DNA from: Lysinibacillus timonensis
GTDB taxonomy: Bacteria; Bacillota; Bacilli; Bacillales_A; Planococcaceae
Reading direction: 5' to 3'
Length of the DNA stretch: 64,000 nt
Assembly (NCBI RefSeq): GCF_900291985.1
Contig: NZ_LT985980.1
Coordinates: 1,748,001 to 1,812,000, forward strand
Shown one piece after another: positions 55,753-64,000 of the stretch. Positions within the stretch are counted from its first letter, which is position 1. Every line of letters starts with the position of its first letter. The notes beneath the pieces are model-generated. The model was not told the origin of the DNA. It ran no database searches and worked only from the letters and a program-made list of their open reading frames with translations. The position numbers and the translations under genes are program-made.

Positions 55753-56208
55753 TCAATCATCTTCCAATTCATCATCCCAACATTCCTCGAGATTATTGAT
55801 AAATTCCATAAAGTCATTTGCTAAATACTTAATAGAATTGTTATTCACTTCTCCTAAATCTAAATAAATTAGAACGACTTGTTTTGAATCAAGGTCTATA
55901 CAAAAAACATTTCCACCTGCGTCATTTGCAAATGGTAGATACTTTTGTGGAGTAATTTCCCTGTTTTTAAAATCTAAATATCCTTCTTCCAATGTATAAC
56001 CTATATTGTTTCTATATTTCATTGGAAGGAAAACATGTACTCTTGTTTCTAAACCGGACTCTTCTTCAAAAAAACAAGGTTTTTTTGGTAAACCACCATT
56101 GTATTGAAGATAATGATCCTTCAATTCCTGAGGGAGTTGAAAGCCTAATGTTATTTCGATTTCTTCCAAGTCTTTTTTTGTTAACTGGAGTGAACACTTA
56201 TAAAACAT
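55753..56208 (-). CDS. SUKH (SMI1/KNR4) immunity protein
   Basis: 151 aa. LTKKDLEEIEITLGFQLPQELKDHYLQYNGG is the canonical SUKH opening, followed by FLPMKY, LPFANDAGGNVFCIDL and FMEFINNLEE. SUKH proteins are the commonest immunity proteins of nuclease-type polymorphic toxins. Lies 84 nt after the WHH toxin cassette in the same direction, so it is the likely cognate. Cytoplasmic. ATG with AGGAGG upstream. Confidence 0.88.
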   Translation of the reverse strand: MFYKCSLQLTKKDLEEIEITLGFQLPQELKDHYLQYNGGLPKKPCFFEEESGLETRVHVFLPMKYRNNIGYTLEEGYLDFKNREITPQKYLPFANDAGGNVFCIDLDSKQVVLIYLDLGEVNNNSIKYLANDFMEFINNLEECWDDELEDD

Positions 56209-56292
56209 CTATATAACCTCCTTGTAGCGATTAAATTCGCAGTGTCAAAAAATTGAACTTCTTATTTGACTATGAGTCAAATAATATATGAC

Positions 56293-57703
56293 CTAAGATT
56301 TAATACAGTTATTCTTAGTTCTCCTTTTTCTAGGCATCTCTTGTCTCCAACCTTGATTATATGATGCCATTTTTGCATCGTAGGTATCATACTCGACTCC
56401 AAAATGCTGTTCAAATTGCTTAACAGAGCCCTGGTGGGGTAGACTTGCTTTATGTGTTTCAGTTTTCACCAACTGCATTGTAGATTTACCAGTAATTGGA
56501 TCAAAATCAGCGACATGATGCCAAGTGTAATCATCTGCATCTTTTCTTTTAATTCCTGCCTCTCTATAAGCAGCTGTAAAATCAGATTCACGTGACCCAG
56601 TAAGTGGAATAGTTACTATACTGTTTGGATGAGGGAATAAATCAGGACTATTAGAAAAGTCAACTGTTTTAAATCTCCTTAAACCAAATGGGTCAATTTC
56701 AAATGACGGATTTTGAACATATCCATACATAGTAGGATTATTCCCCGCAAGTCCAATCGGATCTATCTGAGTATAATTCCCCTGTTCCGGGTCGTAGTAT
56801 CGGAATCGATTATAATACAATCCAATTTCCACATCATCATACTGTCCCTGATATCTAAATGGAATGAAATCCTGCTCACCAGAGTATTCTTTCACTCTAC
56901 CATAAACATCAAGCTCAGCTGACCAAACCTTATTCCCCTCATAATCATAGGCTTCAACAGGTGTACCTAGATAATCACTAATAATGCTGTAATGACCTTT
57001 ACTTGTGATTTTTGCAGAAGGGACGAAGCCATCATTAAATACCCATGTGACTAAGTTATTACTTTCCGGTTCAGCCGAATCATTTTGCGAATCAAATTCA
57101 TGTAGAATCGTATTTCCATCCCACACGAATCTCATCGTTTTTTCAACTGAACTCTTCTCTACCCGTCTACCTAACGTGTCATACTTGAAAGTAATTTCTG
57201 TGAGATCTGGACGGATGACTTTTGACATCATGCCATTGCCATAGTACTCGTACTTCCACGTATCACCATTGTTTTCGACTTTCTTGATGAGATTTCCTTC
57301 TTCGTCATAGGAGAATTTGGCATCTTTTGTTTCTAGTAGTCTACTGCCAGGTCCATAGACACGGTCTGATTTTTCACGTGTTTCATATAGATTGCCAACT
57401 TCGTCTACGCTTCGGTATAGGAAGTCGAATTGACTGTCTTGGTTTGCCCATACAAGGTTACTAAACTCGTCGTAACCGTAAGTGACTTTTACTCCGGTTA
57501 GCTCGTTGACCATGCTGCGGAGGCGGTGATTGACATCCCAGTTATAAACACGACGTCTAGTATCACGATTTTCACTTTTTACTCGGTGTTGTGCTGGTAT
57601 GCCGGTAATATCATATTGCCATTTACTAATAACATCGCCCGGTAGGATTCTTTCAATCTCCTGACCTAGTTCGTTGTACTGCATGGAAGCTGTCCACTGG
57701 GCT
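56293..57703 (-). CDS. 5'-truncated Rhs core with WHH-type HNH nuclease toxin
   Basis: The open frame is from 57684, but core homology begins at DQAQWTASMQYNELG (about 57703). Core proceeds through RYYDPEQGNYTQIDPIGLAG and SFEIDPFGL (junction at about 56681-56696), then a ~120-residue toxin: SRESDFTAAYREAGIKRKDA, DDYTWHHVADFDPITGKSTM, HKASLPHQGSVKQFEQHFG. TWHH plus downstream His residues match the WHH group of HNH/endonuclease VII toxins. No N-terminal export region, so it is a displaced tip; it may be silent until recombined with a full-length core. Confidence 0.85.
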
Positions 57704-57762
57704 TGGTCGAAGCATCCAATCCGAGATGGAGAAAATAGTTTAATTTGATTTTAAACATAAAT

Positions 57763-57806
57763 ATAAAAGAACGAATTCATTTTATTATTTAGAATTCGTT
57801 CTCTTA
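57763..57806 (-). terminator. Terminator, GAACGAATTC family
   Basis: GAGAACGAATTC / GAATTCGTTCTTTT read on minus, ends the SUKH gene at 57964. One of the nine family members in the window. Confidence 0.85.
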
Positions 57807-57963
57807 TATTTTCATTATTAAATTTTGCTTGTTTGTGTAATATGCTTATACCTTGATAGAGACAACATTAGGATAATTTCATTACACTATAACTCTACAA
57901 ACAATATAAATATAAGTTTGTTTTTACCCATTTTTTCTACTTTTTTCTGAAAACAATCCTCTA

Positions 57964-58497
57964 TTATTTAAGTTTTGCCTGGATGTGCTTGCAAAAATCT
58001 AGAAATGTAGGCGCAACAATAATTGCATCCTCAGGGTCGTAACTTACTTCATAATCCATATATTTAATTTCCCCTGTTTGAATATCTATCCAAAAATCAT
58101 TGTCTGCATGATTGTCAGCAAAAGGAATATGGAATAGAACAAAATCCTCAAATTCCTCAGAATAGTCAATCCTTCTATCTTTTGCTCTCTCTATAGATGT
58201 TGTAAAATCTGAATCTTCCTCATCTTCTAATAACGGAATATGATGGAAACTACCAATTTCTATTGAATAATAATCCTTATTTGATACTTCATAAAAATCA
58301 CCTGGATAAATATATGCCCCTTTAGAAAATACGCCACCATTAGTAGCAAGGTAAAATTCTATAAATTCTTTTTTTCCTGGAAACTCATCAGGTACAATTT
58401 CATTTATTTCAGAAAGCGATACATTCTTCCAGTGATTCTCAAATAAAATATCATTATTTAAGAATTTATTAGAATTACTTTTAAAATTATTGCTCAT
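57964..58497 (-). CDS. SUKH (SMI1/KNR4) immunity protein
   Basis: 177 aa. Core SUKH features: FPGKKEFIEFYLATNGGVF, IPLLEDEEDSD, FVLFHIPFADNHADNDFWID (acidic loop with NDFWID), YDPEDAIIVAPTFLDFCKHI. ATG directly follows the toxin stop codon (TAA-ATG with no gap), showing translational coupling to the SHH toxin gene. Expected to bind and block that toxin in the cytoplasm. Confidence 0.88.
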   Translation of the reverse strand: MSNNFKSNSNKFLNNDILFENHWKNVSLSEINEIVPDEFPGKKEFIEFYLATNGGVFSKGAYIYPGDFYEVSNKDYYSIEIGSFHHIPLLEDEEDSDFTTSIERAKDRRIDYSEEFEDFVLFHIPFADNHADNDFWIDIQTGEIKYMDYEVSYDPEDAIIVAPTFLDFCKHIQAKLK

Positions 58498-59979
58498 TTA
58501 GGTTACACATCCTCCCTTTAATTTATTTCTTCTTTTAGTTGCTTCCGCAACAGCTTCTGGCGAACCGTATTTAAACCCTGTATCCTTTTTAAACTCATCA
58601 GCCCCACCGATGTGAGGGTGTTTATGGTATTCCTCGTGTACAAATTGCATCCTCATTGTATTAGTCTTAGGATCGTAGTCTATATGATGGGATCTGTAAT
58701 TTTTACCTGGATCATTAATTCCAACTTCTTTTGCAAGTGCAGCTCTATCATCAAAATATGATCCTGTTGCATCTATTGTGAAGATACCATGTGGGTTATT
58801 TGGACTTATAGTTTTTGGATGAATCACTCCTCCACCAGTAGATAGGAAAATGATTGGTTGCCTTACTATTAATCCAAATGGATCTATCATTACATTTGAG
58901 TCTCTAATATATCCATATAAGGTAGGATTCCCACCCGCAAGTCCAATCGGGTCAATTTGAGTATAATTCCCTTGTTCTGGGTCGTAGTAACGGAACCGGT
59001 TATAATACAATCCAATTTCGACATCATCATACTGCCCTTGATAACGGAACGGGATAAAGTCTTTCTCACCTATAAACTCTTTCACTCTACCATAAACATC
59101 AAGCTCAGCTGACCATACCTTATTACCTATTTCGTCATAGGCTTCGACAGGCGTTCCTAGATAATCACTAATAATACTATAGTTGCCTTCACTTGTTATT
59201 TTAGCGGAAGGGACAAAGCCATCATTAAACACCCATGTGACTAGATTATCATTATCATTTTCTAATTTAGCTGCATCATTCTGCGAACAATACTCATGTA
59301 GAATCGTATTCCCGTCCCACACGAATCTCATCGTCTTCACTTCAGAACTTTTCTCTATCCGTCTACCAAGTGAGTCATACTTGAAAGTAACCTCTGTTTT
59401 GTCTGGCTTGATAACCTTCGCCATCATGCCATTGCCGTAATACTCATACTTCCACGTATCACCATTGTTTTCGACTTTCTTGATGAGATTTCCTTCTTCG
59501 TCATAGGAGAATTTGGCATCTTTTGTTTCTAGTAGTCTACTGCCAGGTCCATAGACACGGTCTGATTTTTCACGTGTTTCATATAGATTGCCAACTTCGT
59601 CTACGCTTCGGTATAGGAAGTCGAATTGACTGTCTTGGTTTGCCCATACGAGGTTACTAAATTCATCGTAACCGTAAGTGACTTTGACACCAGTTAGCTC
59701 GTTGACCATGCTGCGGAGGCGGTGATTGACATCCCAGTTATAGACACGTCTGCGGGTATCTCGGTTTTGACTTTTTACTCGATGGTGTGTTGGTCTGCCT
59801 GTAATATCATATTGCCATTTACTAATGACATCGCCTGGTAGAATTCTTTCAATCTCTTGGCCTAGTTCGTTGTACTGCATGGAAGCAGTCCACTGGTTTT
59901 GGTCGGATTGGGAGGCGGTCAGTTTCATTAGCTGTTTTAATGTAAATAAAGTAAAAAACCTTGAAAGACATTTGGCCAA
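58498..59979 (-). CDS. 5'-truncated Rhs core with SHH-type HNH nuclease toxin
   Basis: Genuine core homology begins at about 59927 (LTASQSDQNQWTASMQYNEL); the earlier codons come from the adjacent terminator DNA and are not native. Core runs to YGYIRDSNVMIDPFGL (about 58870-58885). Toxin, about 125 residues: HGIFTIDATGSYFDDRAALA, KNYRSHHIDYDPKTNTMRMQ, VHEEYHKHPHIGGADEFKKD. SHH with later His/His-GGxxE fits the Tox-SHH HNH nucleases. Immediately followed by its SUKH immunity gene. Lacks the secretion part of Rhs. Confidence 0.86.
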   Translation of the reverse strand: MAKCLSRFFTLFTLKQLMKLTASQSDQNQWTASMQYNELGQEIERILPGDVISKWQYDITGRPTHHRVKSQNRDTRRRVYNWDVNHRLRSMVNELTGVKVTYGYDEFSNLVWANQDSQFDFLYRSVDEVGNLYETREKSDRVYGPGSRLLETKDAKFSYDEEGNLIKKVENNGDTWKYEYYGNGMMAKVIKPDKTEVTFKYDSLGRRIEKSSEVKTMRFVWDGNTILHEYCSQNDAAKLENDNDNLVTWVFNDGFVPSAKITSEGNYSIISDYLGTPVEAYDEIGNKVWSAELDVYGRVKEFIGEKDFIPFRYQGQYDDVEIGLYYNRFRYYDPEQGNYTQIDPIGLAGGNPTLYGYIRDSNVMIDPFGLIVRQPIIFLSTGGGVIHPKTISPNNPHGIFTIDATGSYFDDRAALAKEVGINDPGKNYRSHHIDYDPKTNTMRMQFVHEEYHKHPHIGGADEFKKDTGFKYGSPEAVAEATKRRNKLKGGCVT

Positions 59980-59990
59980 TCAAGGTTTTT
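59948..59990 (-). terminator. Terminator after immunity relic
   Basis: AAAAACCTTGA / TCAAGGTTTTTT read on minus. The SHH cassette core begins inside its downstream flank. Confidence 0.85.
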
Positions 59991-59998
59991 CAAATTAA

Positions 59999-60245
59999 TT
60001 ACTCATATAATTTACCTACGTAAAAAAGTTCCAATAAAGTTCCAATTTATGTCGTTGGGGACTAGAAGGTTATTATTTTCATAGTAACCATCCAAATCTT
60101 CTACCACGATTCTACTTCTTGAAGAAAACTTTCTTCATCACTATTTTTCCATTCATTAGGATTTAATTTAAATTCTTTTGCCAAGGAAGAAAGAAACTTT
60201 GTAAATTGTTTCTTACTACTTATCTGATCAAGAGTTCCAAAAACG
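59999..60245 (-). pseudogene. Decayed DUF7660-like immunity gene
   Basis: Minus frames give SKKQFTKFLSSLAKEFKLNP, NEWKNSDEESFLQEVESW then TAG; the +1 frame goes on VEDLDGYYENNN, DINWNFIGTFLR, and a further shift gives VGKLYE-stop. The W-K-N-S-x-E-x-FL...W..D.DGYYEN...W pattern is that of DUF7660 proteins, frequent orphan immunity proteins in Rhs/WapA loci. At least one, probably two frameshifts, and no start codon. Confidence 0.65.
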
Positions 60246-60316
60246 ACTTATATTTTTTCACATCCCAATTATTTCTTGGATCCTAGATACACGAAATAAA
60301 ATAATTTCACTTCTAA

Positions 60317-60352
60317 CGAAAACGAGCATAAAATTGTTATGCTCGTTTTTAA
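60317..60352 (-). terminator. Strong hairpin terminator
   Basis: AACGAGCATAA / TTATGCTCGTT, 11 bp perfect with a 5-nt loop, A-run/T-run on both flanks. Ends the 60380 immunity gene. Confidence 0.9.
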
Positions 60353-60379
60353 TGGGGTTAAATATTCAATTTTATGGTA

Positions 60380-61018
60380 TTACTTTTTTCTCTTCCACCA
60401 TATAACCTCATCAATCATTATCTTTTCCAATTTCTCTTCATTATCGTAGATAAAGTTATAGCATAATGGGGATTCCACATCAGAATTACTGGAAATAACC
60501 TTTTCTACTCTATTAGAGTCATTGTAAATATAATTCATGAATGACCAATTTTTCCCGTTAACCGCAACGTCTACCCAATTGTGATTATCTATAGGTTTAA
60601 ATACGCTAATAGATAATAATTTTGTAGGGAAGTTATTATTTGGATACCATCTTGCTACATATGCATTCACGCTATTATCTGAGTTTATTGTGTAAATTTG
60701 AGTTGCTGTACCAAGCCTTATATCGTTGTCAGCTTGTGGATACTGCATAATAATTAATTGATCTAATTCATTAAATCCAAAAGAATGAATCATTCTTTTA
60801 CTAAATCTTTCGCTTTCAGTTATATTTTTTAATATTCTCCCCTTTTTAAATTTATTTATCTCATGAAAGTATGGTAAATGGGTAAAATATTCATCAGAAG
60901 CATATTTCCAATAAGATACCTCTGATAACTTCTTCTTTATCATACTGTCTATATTCTGTTCTACATCACTCCACTTATCTAATATTTCTTTTCGAGTTTC
61001 AAATAATATTGAATTCAT
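60380..61018 (-). CDS. Putative immunity protein for the AHH toxin
   Basis: 212 aa, no signal peptide. Mixed alpha/beta: helical start (NSILFETRKEILDKWSDVEQ), then beta-rich IIMQYPQADNDIRLGTATQI, VARWYPNNNFPTKLLSISVF, WVDVAVNGKNWSFMNYIY and WWKRKK end. Starts 18 nt after the AHH toxin stop with GGAGGGG upstream, so it is the cognate immunity gene by position. Family not recognised. Confidence 0.68.
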   Translation of the reverse strand: MNSILFETRKEILDKWSDVEQNIDSMIKKKLSEVSYWKYASDEYFTHLPYFHEINKFKKGRILKNITESERFSKRMIHSFGFNELDQLIIMQYPQADNDIRLGTATQIYTINSDNSVNAYVARWYPNNNFPTKLLSISVFKPIDNHNWVDVAVNGKNWSFMNYIYNDSNRVEKVISSNSDVESPLCYNFIYDNEEKLEKIMIDEVIWWKRKK

Positions 61019-61036
61019 TTTACCCCTCCATTTAAA

Positions 61037-62838
61037 TTAATGACATTTAACAGTGTTTTTCCAACTTCCATCTTCCATTCTTCTACCTATATCAGAAAGA
61101 ATACGTCCAATATCTAATCCTTTCTTTTCAGCATTTCTTAATATTCGATAAATATATTTATCATTTTGAGGACTATGAATATGTTTTCCTGCGTGATAAT
61201 TCCCCATTAATTTCGCTGCATCTCTACCTGGATGAACTGATAGGCTTCTTTGGGACTTTGCAGTTCCCCATAGTCTTGCCCCATTTTCTGCTATATCAGG
61301 ATTTAAACCATGTCTTTCTAATAGATCTCTTGAAAGTTGTCCATATTTAACACCATTTAACATAGCATTACTTTTTAACGGGACTATATGGTGAGCGGTC
61401 TTTCCTGGAGTTATTGGTCTTCCTGCGGCTCGCATTGCCTTTTCTAACCAATATGTTTGGGATAATCCCATTGGATCTACCAATGAATTCAAATCACTTA
61501 CATATCCATACAACGTAGGATTATTCCCTGCAAGTCCAATCGGATCTATTTGAGTATAATTCCCTTGCTCTGGATCATAGTATCGGAATCGATTGTAATA
61601 CAATCCGATTTCTACATCATCGAACTGCCCTTGATAACGGAATGGAATGAATTCTTTATCGCCTGTAAACTCTTTCACTCTACCATAGACATCAAGCTCA
61701 GCTGACCAAACTCTATTCCCCTCATCATCATAAGCTTCCACAGGAGTTCCAAGATAATCACTAATAATACTATAATGACCTTCACTCGTGATTTTAGCTG
61801 AAGGGACGAAGCCGTCATTAAATATCCATGTCACTAAATCAGGTTCAGCCGAATCTTTTTGCGAACCAAACTCATGTAAAATCGTATTCCCATCCCACAC
61901 GAATCTTATTGTCTTACCGTCAGAACTCTTCTCTACCCGTCTACCTAATGTGTCATATTTGAAAGTAACTTCAGTCTTGTCAGGCTTGATGACCTTTGAC
62001 ATCATCCCATTGCCATAATACTCGTACTTCCACGGATCCCCATTGTTTTCGACTTTCTCTACTAAATTTCCTTCTTCGTCATAAGAGAATTTGGCATCTT
62101 TTGTTTCTAGTAATCTACTTCCAGGTCCGTATACACGGTCTGATTTTTCACGAGTTTCATATAAATTCCCAACATCGTCAACGCTTCGGTATAAGAAGTC
62201 GAATTTACTGTCTTGATTCGCCGACACGAGGTTACTAAACTCGTCGTAACCATAAGTCACTTTGACACCGGTTAACTCGTTGACCATGCTGCGTAGGCGG
62301 TGATTGACATCCCAGTTATAGACACGTCTGCGAGTATCTCGGTTTTGACTTTTTACTCGATGGTGTGTTGGTCTACCTGTAATGTCATATTGCCATTTAC
62401 TAATGACATCTCCGGGTAGGATTCTCTCAATCTCCTGGCCTAGTTCGTTGTACTGCATGGAAGCAGTCCACTGGTTTTGGTCGGAGTGAGAAGCGGTCAT
62501 TTGCATGACATTACCCATTTCATTCCGAGCGACATGGATGTTTGCGCCTAGGCTACTCGTAATCCGTGAACGATTGCCTAGTTCATCGTAACTACTTTCA
62601 ATCCAATGGTCGTTTTGCCACTCCTTGATGACTTGGCCGGATGCGTCGCGCTCGAGCTTGACGGTCACATGGTCGTTTGCCGTTTCTAGCAACATTTCAT
62701 TTTTGTCATAAGTAAATGTTTCCCACGTATCGTCATAATAATCCGCTCGAATGACATTTCCTAGATTGTCATGTTGGTAGGCTGTCCAGCGGTTGCCTGG
62801 ACGTTGAATTCGCTGAACCAAGCCTGCAAGAGCTCGGG
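61037..62838 (-). CDS. 5'-truncated Rhs core with AHH nuclease toxin
   Basis: Longest core of the array. Homology starts at RALAGLVQRIQRPGNRW (about 62838, right after an in-frame TAA); the usable start is GTG/TTG near 62821. YD repeats run through HRLRSMVNELTGVKVTYGYD, the RHS-associated core IDPIGLAGNNPTLYGYV, and SLVDPMGL (junction about 61464-61478). Toxin, about 130 residues: KTAHHIVPLKSNAMLNGVKY, LLERHGLNPDIAENGARLWG, VHPGRDAAKLMGNYHAGKHI, YIYRILRNAEKKGLDIGRIL. TAHHIVP...HPGRD...H is diagnostic of AHH nucleases. Export region missing. Confidence 0.9.
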
Positions 62839-62916
62839 CTTATGTTATTATTTGAACATTCAACTAGATTTTCAAATTAATATAAATAACTTCGCGTAAT
62901 ATTATTAATAAAATAA

Positions 62917-62961
62917 TAAAGTGGCAATAAACCCTTATTAAAAGGATTTATTGCCACTTAT
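62917..62961. terminator. Very strong hairpin terminator
   Basis: AAGTGGCAATAAACCCTT / AAGGATTTATTGCCACTT, 17 of 18 bp paired with a 5-nt loop. Separates the macro-domain unit from the AHH cassette. Confidence 0.88.
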
Positions 62962-63065
62962 CAATTGATCCAAAAAAACTTCTAAACAATTAACGAATAT
63001 AAGGTCTGTAAGTTGAGATACCTAACCGTTCACTAAACTCTATATTTATTAATTTTTGTTTCTTT

Positions 63066-63842
63066 TTACAATTCAAAAACACTACATTTTATTTTATTGT
63101 AAATCAATTCCTCATTTATTATTTTTTCAATCTCTTTCCAGTCCCCTCCTGCTAATCCTGAACCAATTTTAGGCATCTGTATAGATAATCTATTTATTAA
63201 TGAAAATCTTGCAACTTTTTTTAAACACAAACGAAGTGCATCATAATCAATATAAGTTGTAGTATCTTTGTAATTTTTCCTTACACCATTTTGTGCAAGC
63301 ATATTTGCAATAAAAATAGGTTTCTGTTGCCCGACACTTACAAACTGAACTTCTCCTAATCTAAAAGTTTCTTTATCCTTAGACCATTTTATATATTCTT
63401 TCTTTGCATATGGGAATTGCTTTGATAGAGATAGAACAAAACCTTTTCCCCATAATCCTAAAATGTTAACAACATGAATAATTAGTGTATTTTCTTCTAA
63501 AGGAAGAGAAGCATCACCTTTTAAGTAGTTTATTTGAGATTTATTATCATGAAATAAAATCCCCTCTTTCCACTTACTTTCAAATTCTAATCTAGTAATA
63601 GGTACACTATCGCTCAAATCTAAACTATCGATATGTCCATCGTACAATAAAAATCCAATATTTTCATTCCAATCGTTCAGCGATGAGGAAATGTACATAT
63701 CGTTATTGATAATGTTGATCTGCCGAGTTGCAATTCCATCCTCAAATTCTGTAAATAATTGTCCATTACCTTTTGCGAAATCTACATTATCACATTTGTA
63801 GTATAATAAACTATCCTCATGCTTTACATACTGTTCTACCAC
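63066..63842 (-). CDS. Macro-domain immunity/antitoxin protein with N-terminal DUF6881-like domain
   Basis: 258 aa, GTG start with AAGGGTGG six bases upstream. Residues about 8-95 (GNGQLFTEFEDGIATRQINI, NENIGFLLYDGHIDSLDLSD, EFESKWKEGILF) resemble DUF6881-type immunity domains. Residues about 100-258 are a macro domain: LIIHVVNILGLWGKGFVLSL, FRLGEVQFVSVGQQKPIFIA, NMLAQNGVR, QMPKIGSGLAGGDWKEIEKI. Macro domains bind or remove ADP-ribose; in toxin loci they counter ADP-ribosyltransferases (as in DarTG). It overlaps the upstream frame by 26 nt, so it is coupled to it. The fusion of two immunity-type domains is notable. Confidence 0.75.
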   Translation of the reverse strand: MVEQYVKHEDSLLYYKCDNVDFAKGNGQLFTEFEDGIATRQINIINNDMYISSSLNDWNENIGFLLYDGHIDSLDLSDSVPITRLEFESKWKEGILFHDNKSQINYLKGDASLPLEENTLIIHVVNILGLWGKGFVLSLSKQFPYAKKEYIKWSKDKETFRLGEVQFVSVGQQKPIFIANMLAQNGVRKNYKDTTTYIDYDALRLCLKKVARFSLINRLSIQMPKIGSGLAGGDWKEIEKIINEELIYNKIKCSVFEL

Positions 63843-64000
63843 TATTAACCACCCTTTTCGAAATATCCAAATCCGTTACCCCATCAATAATAAAAGTCCC
63901 TGGTCTAGGTTCACGAACATTTAAACCCGTAACATCTATCACCACAAAATGGGATACACTATTTAGTTTTCTAGCATCACCATAAATATTTGCAGCTAAT
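63817..64000 (-). CDS. C-terminal end of a toxin-like protein (5' part outside window)
   Basis: An open minus frame enters from the right edge and reads LAANIYGDARKLNSVSHFVV, then IDVTGLNVREPRPGTFIIDG and ends ...VVNSGRTVCKA at TGA 63819-63817. It overlaps the start of the macro-domain gene, as toxin genes overlap their immunity genes. Likely the end of an Rhs toxin tip; a nucleotide-modifying (ADP-ribosyl) activity would fit the macro-domain partner but is not shown by the ~60 residues visible. Confidence 0.55.
   Translation of the reverse strand, partial: LAANIYGDARKLNSVSHFVVIDVTGLNVREPRPGTFIIDGVTDLDISKRVVNSGRTVCKA

Noticed and set aside
58498..59979. The extra N-terminal 17 codons of the SHH module as native protein
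   Set aside because: They derive from the adjacent terminator hairpin DNA; Rhs homology starts only at about 59927.
47206..64000. Contact-dependent inhibition (CdiA) or prophage locus
   Set aside because: Core repeats are Rhs/YD type with DPFGL junctions; no FHA repeats, CdiB, or phage structural genes.
1..64000. rRNA or tRNA genes
   Set aside because: No conserved rRNA core or tRNA cloverleaf/T-loop pattern was noticed on either strand; a covariance scan would be decisive.

Overview
The window is low-GC Firmicute DNA from a spore-forming member of Bacillales. Evidence for this is a Tlp-type small acid-soluble spore protein, a pair of CotX/V-type coat proteins behind a sigma-K-like promoter, a Fur-controlled siderophore importer, a glycerol-phosphate LTA synthase and GGAGG ribosome sites throughout. 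The gene mix suggests a Lysinibacillus/Viridibacillus-like Planococcaceae relative; the genus is inferred, not shown. No rRNA, tRNA, prophage or CRISPR was seen.

Bases 1-41.4 kb are ordinary chromosomal genes in short operons: a 3'-truncated HpcH/HpaI aldolase, DUF1284, SstT, an esterase/Baeyer-Villiger monooxygenase pair with a divergent LuxR-type regulator, an M29 aminopeptidase, spore genes (9.6-11.6 kb), a formate/nitrite-type channel, a UDG-like protein, a sodium:alanine symporter, a Fur-box siderophore ABC operon (15.0-18.9 kb), a receiver-only response regulator, SDR, YehS, glutaminase, a PdxY-like kinase, a LysM-3D protein, a CHASE4-GGDEF cyclase behind a class I c-di-GMP riboswitch, LTA synthase, an MprF-like aminoacyltransferase domain with a GtrA protein, Dus, an MFS pump, an Fpg-family protein, a chemoreceptor and a TolB-like lipoprotein.

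Bases 41.4-46.7 kb hold a complete group II intron placed immediately after an intrinsic terminator (group IIC behaviour), then a BceAB-type ABC transporter with a small exported protein.

Bases 47.2-64 kb, all on the minus strand, are a polymorphic-toxin array. Several 5'-truncated Rhs/YD-repeat cores end at the DPIGL and DPFGL/DPMGL motifs. They are followed by different C-terminal toxins (AHH, SHH, WHH and LHH HNH-type nucleases, and a GIY-YIG-like domain), and each toxin is followed by its own immunity gene (SUKH twice, Imm11/43-like, Imm51 remnant, macro-domain, DUF7660 relic and unassigned ones) and usually a hairpin terminator. No cassette has an N-terminal secretion region. They look like displaced tips that share near-identical core DNA with a full-length Rhs gene, probably to the right of base 64000 (inference). 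An IS21-family element with a fused IstA-IstB ORF interrupts one cassette with a clean 6-bp target duplication. Another cassette has collapsed into a core-to-immunity fusion.

Several dispersed non-coding repeats run through the window: a family of terminators sharing a GAACGAAT(T/C)C arm, a four-box element present twice with the same 52/61/52 spacing, and a 21-bp tandem array.
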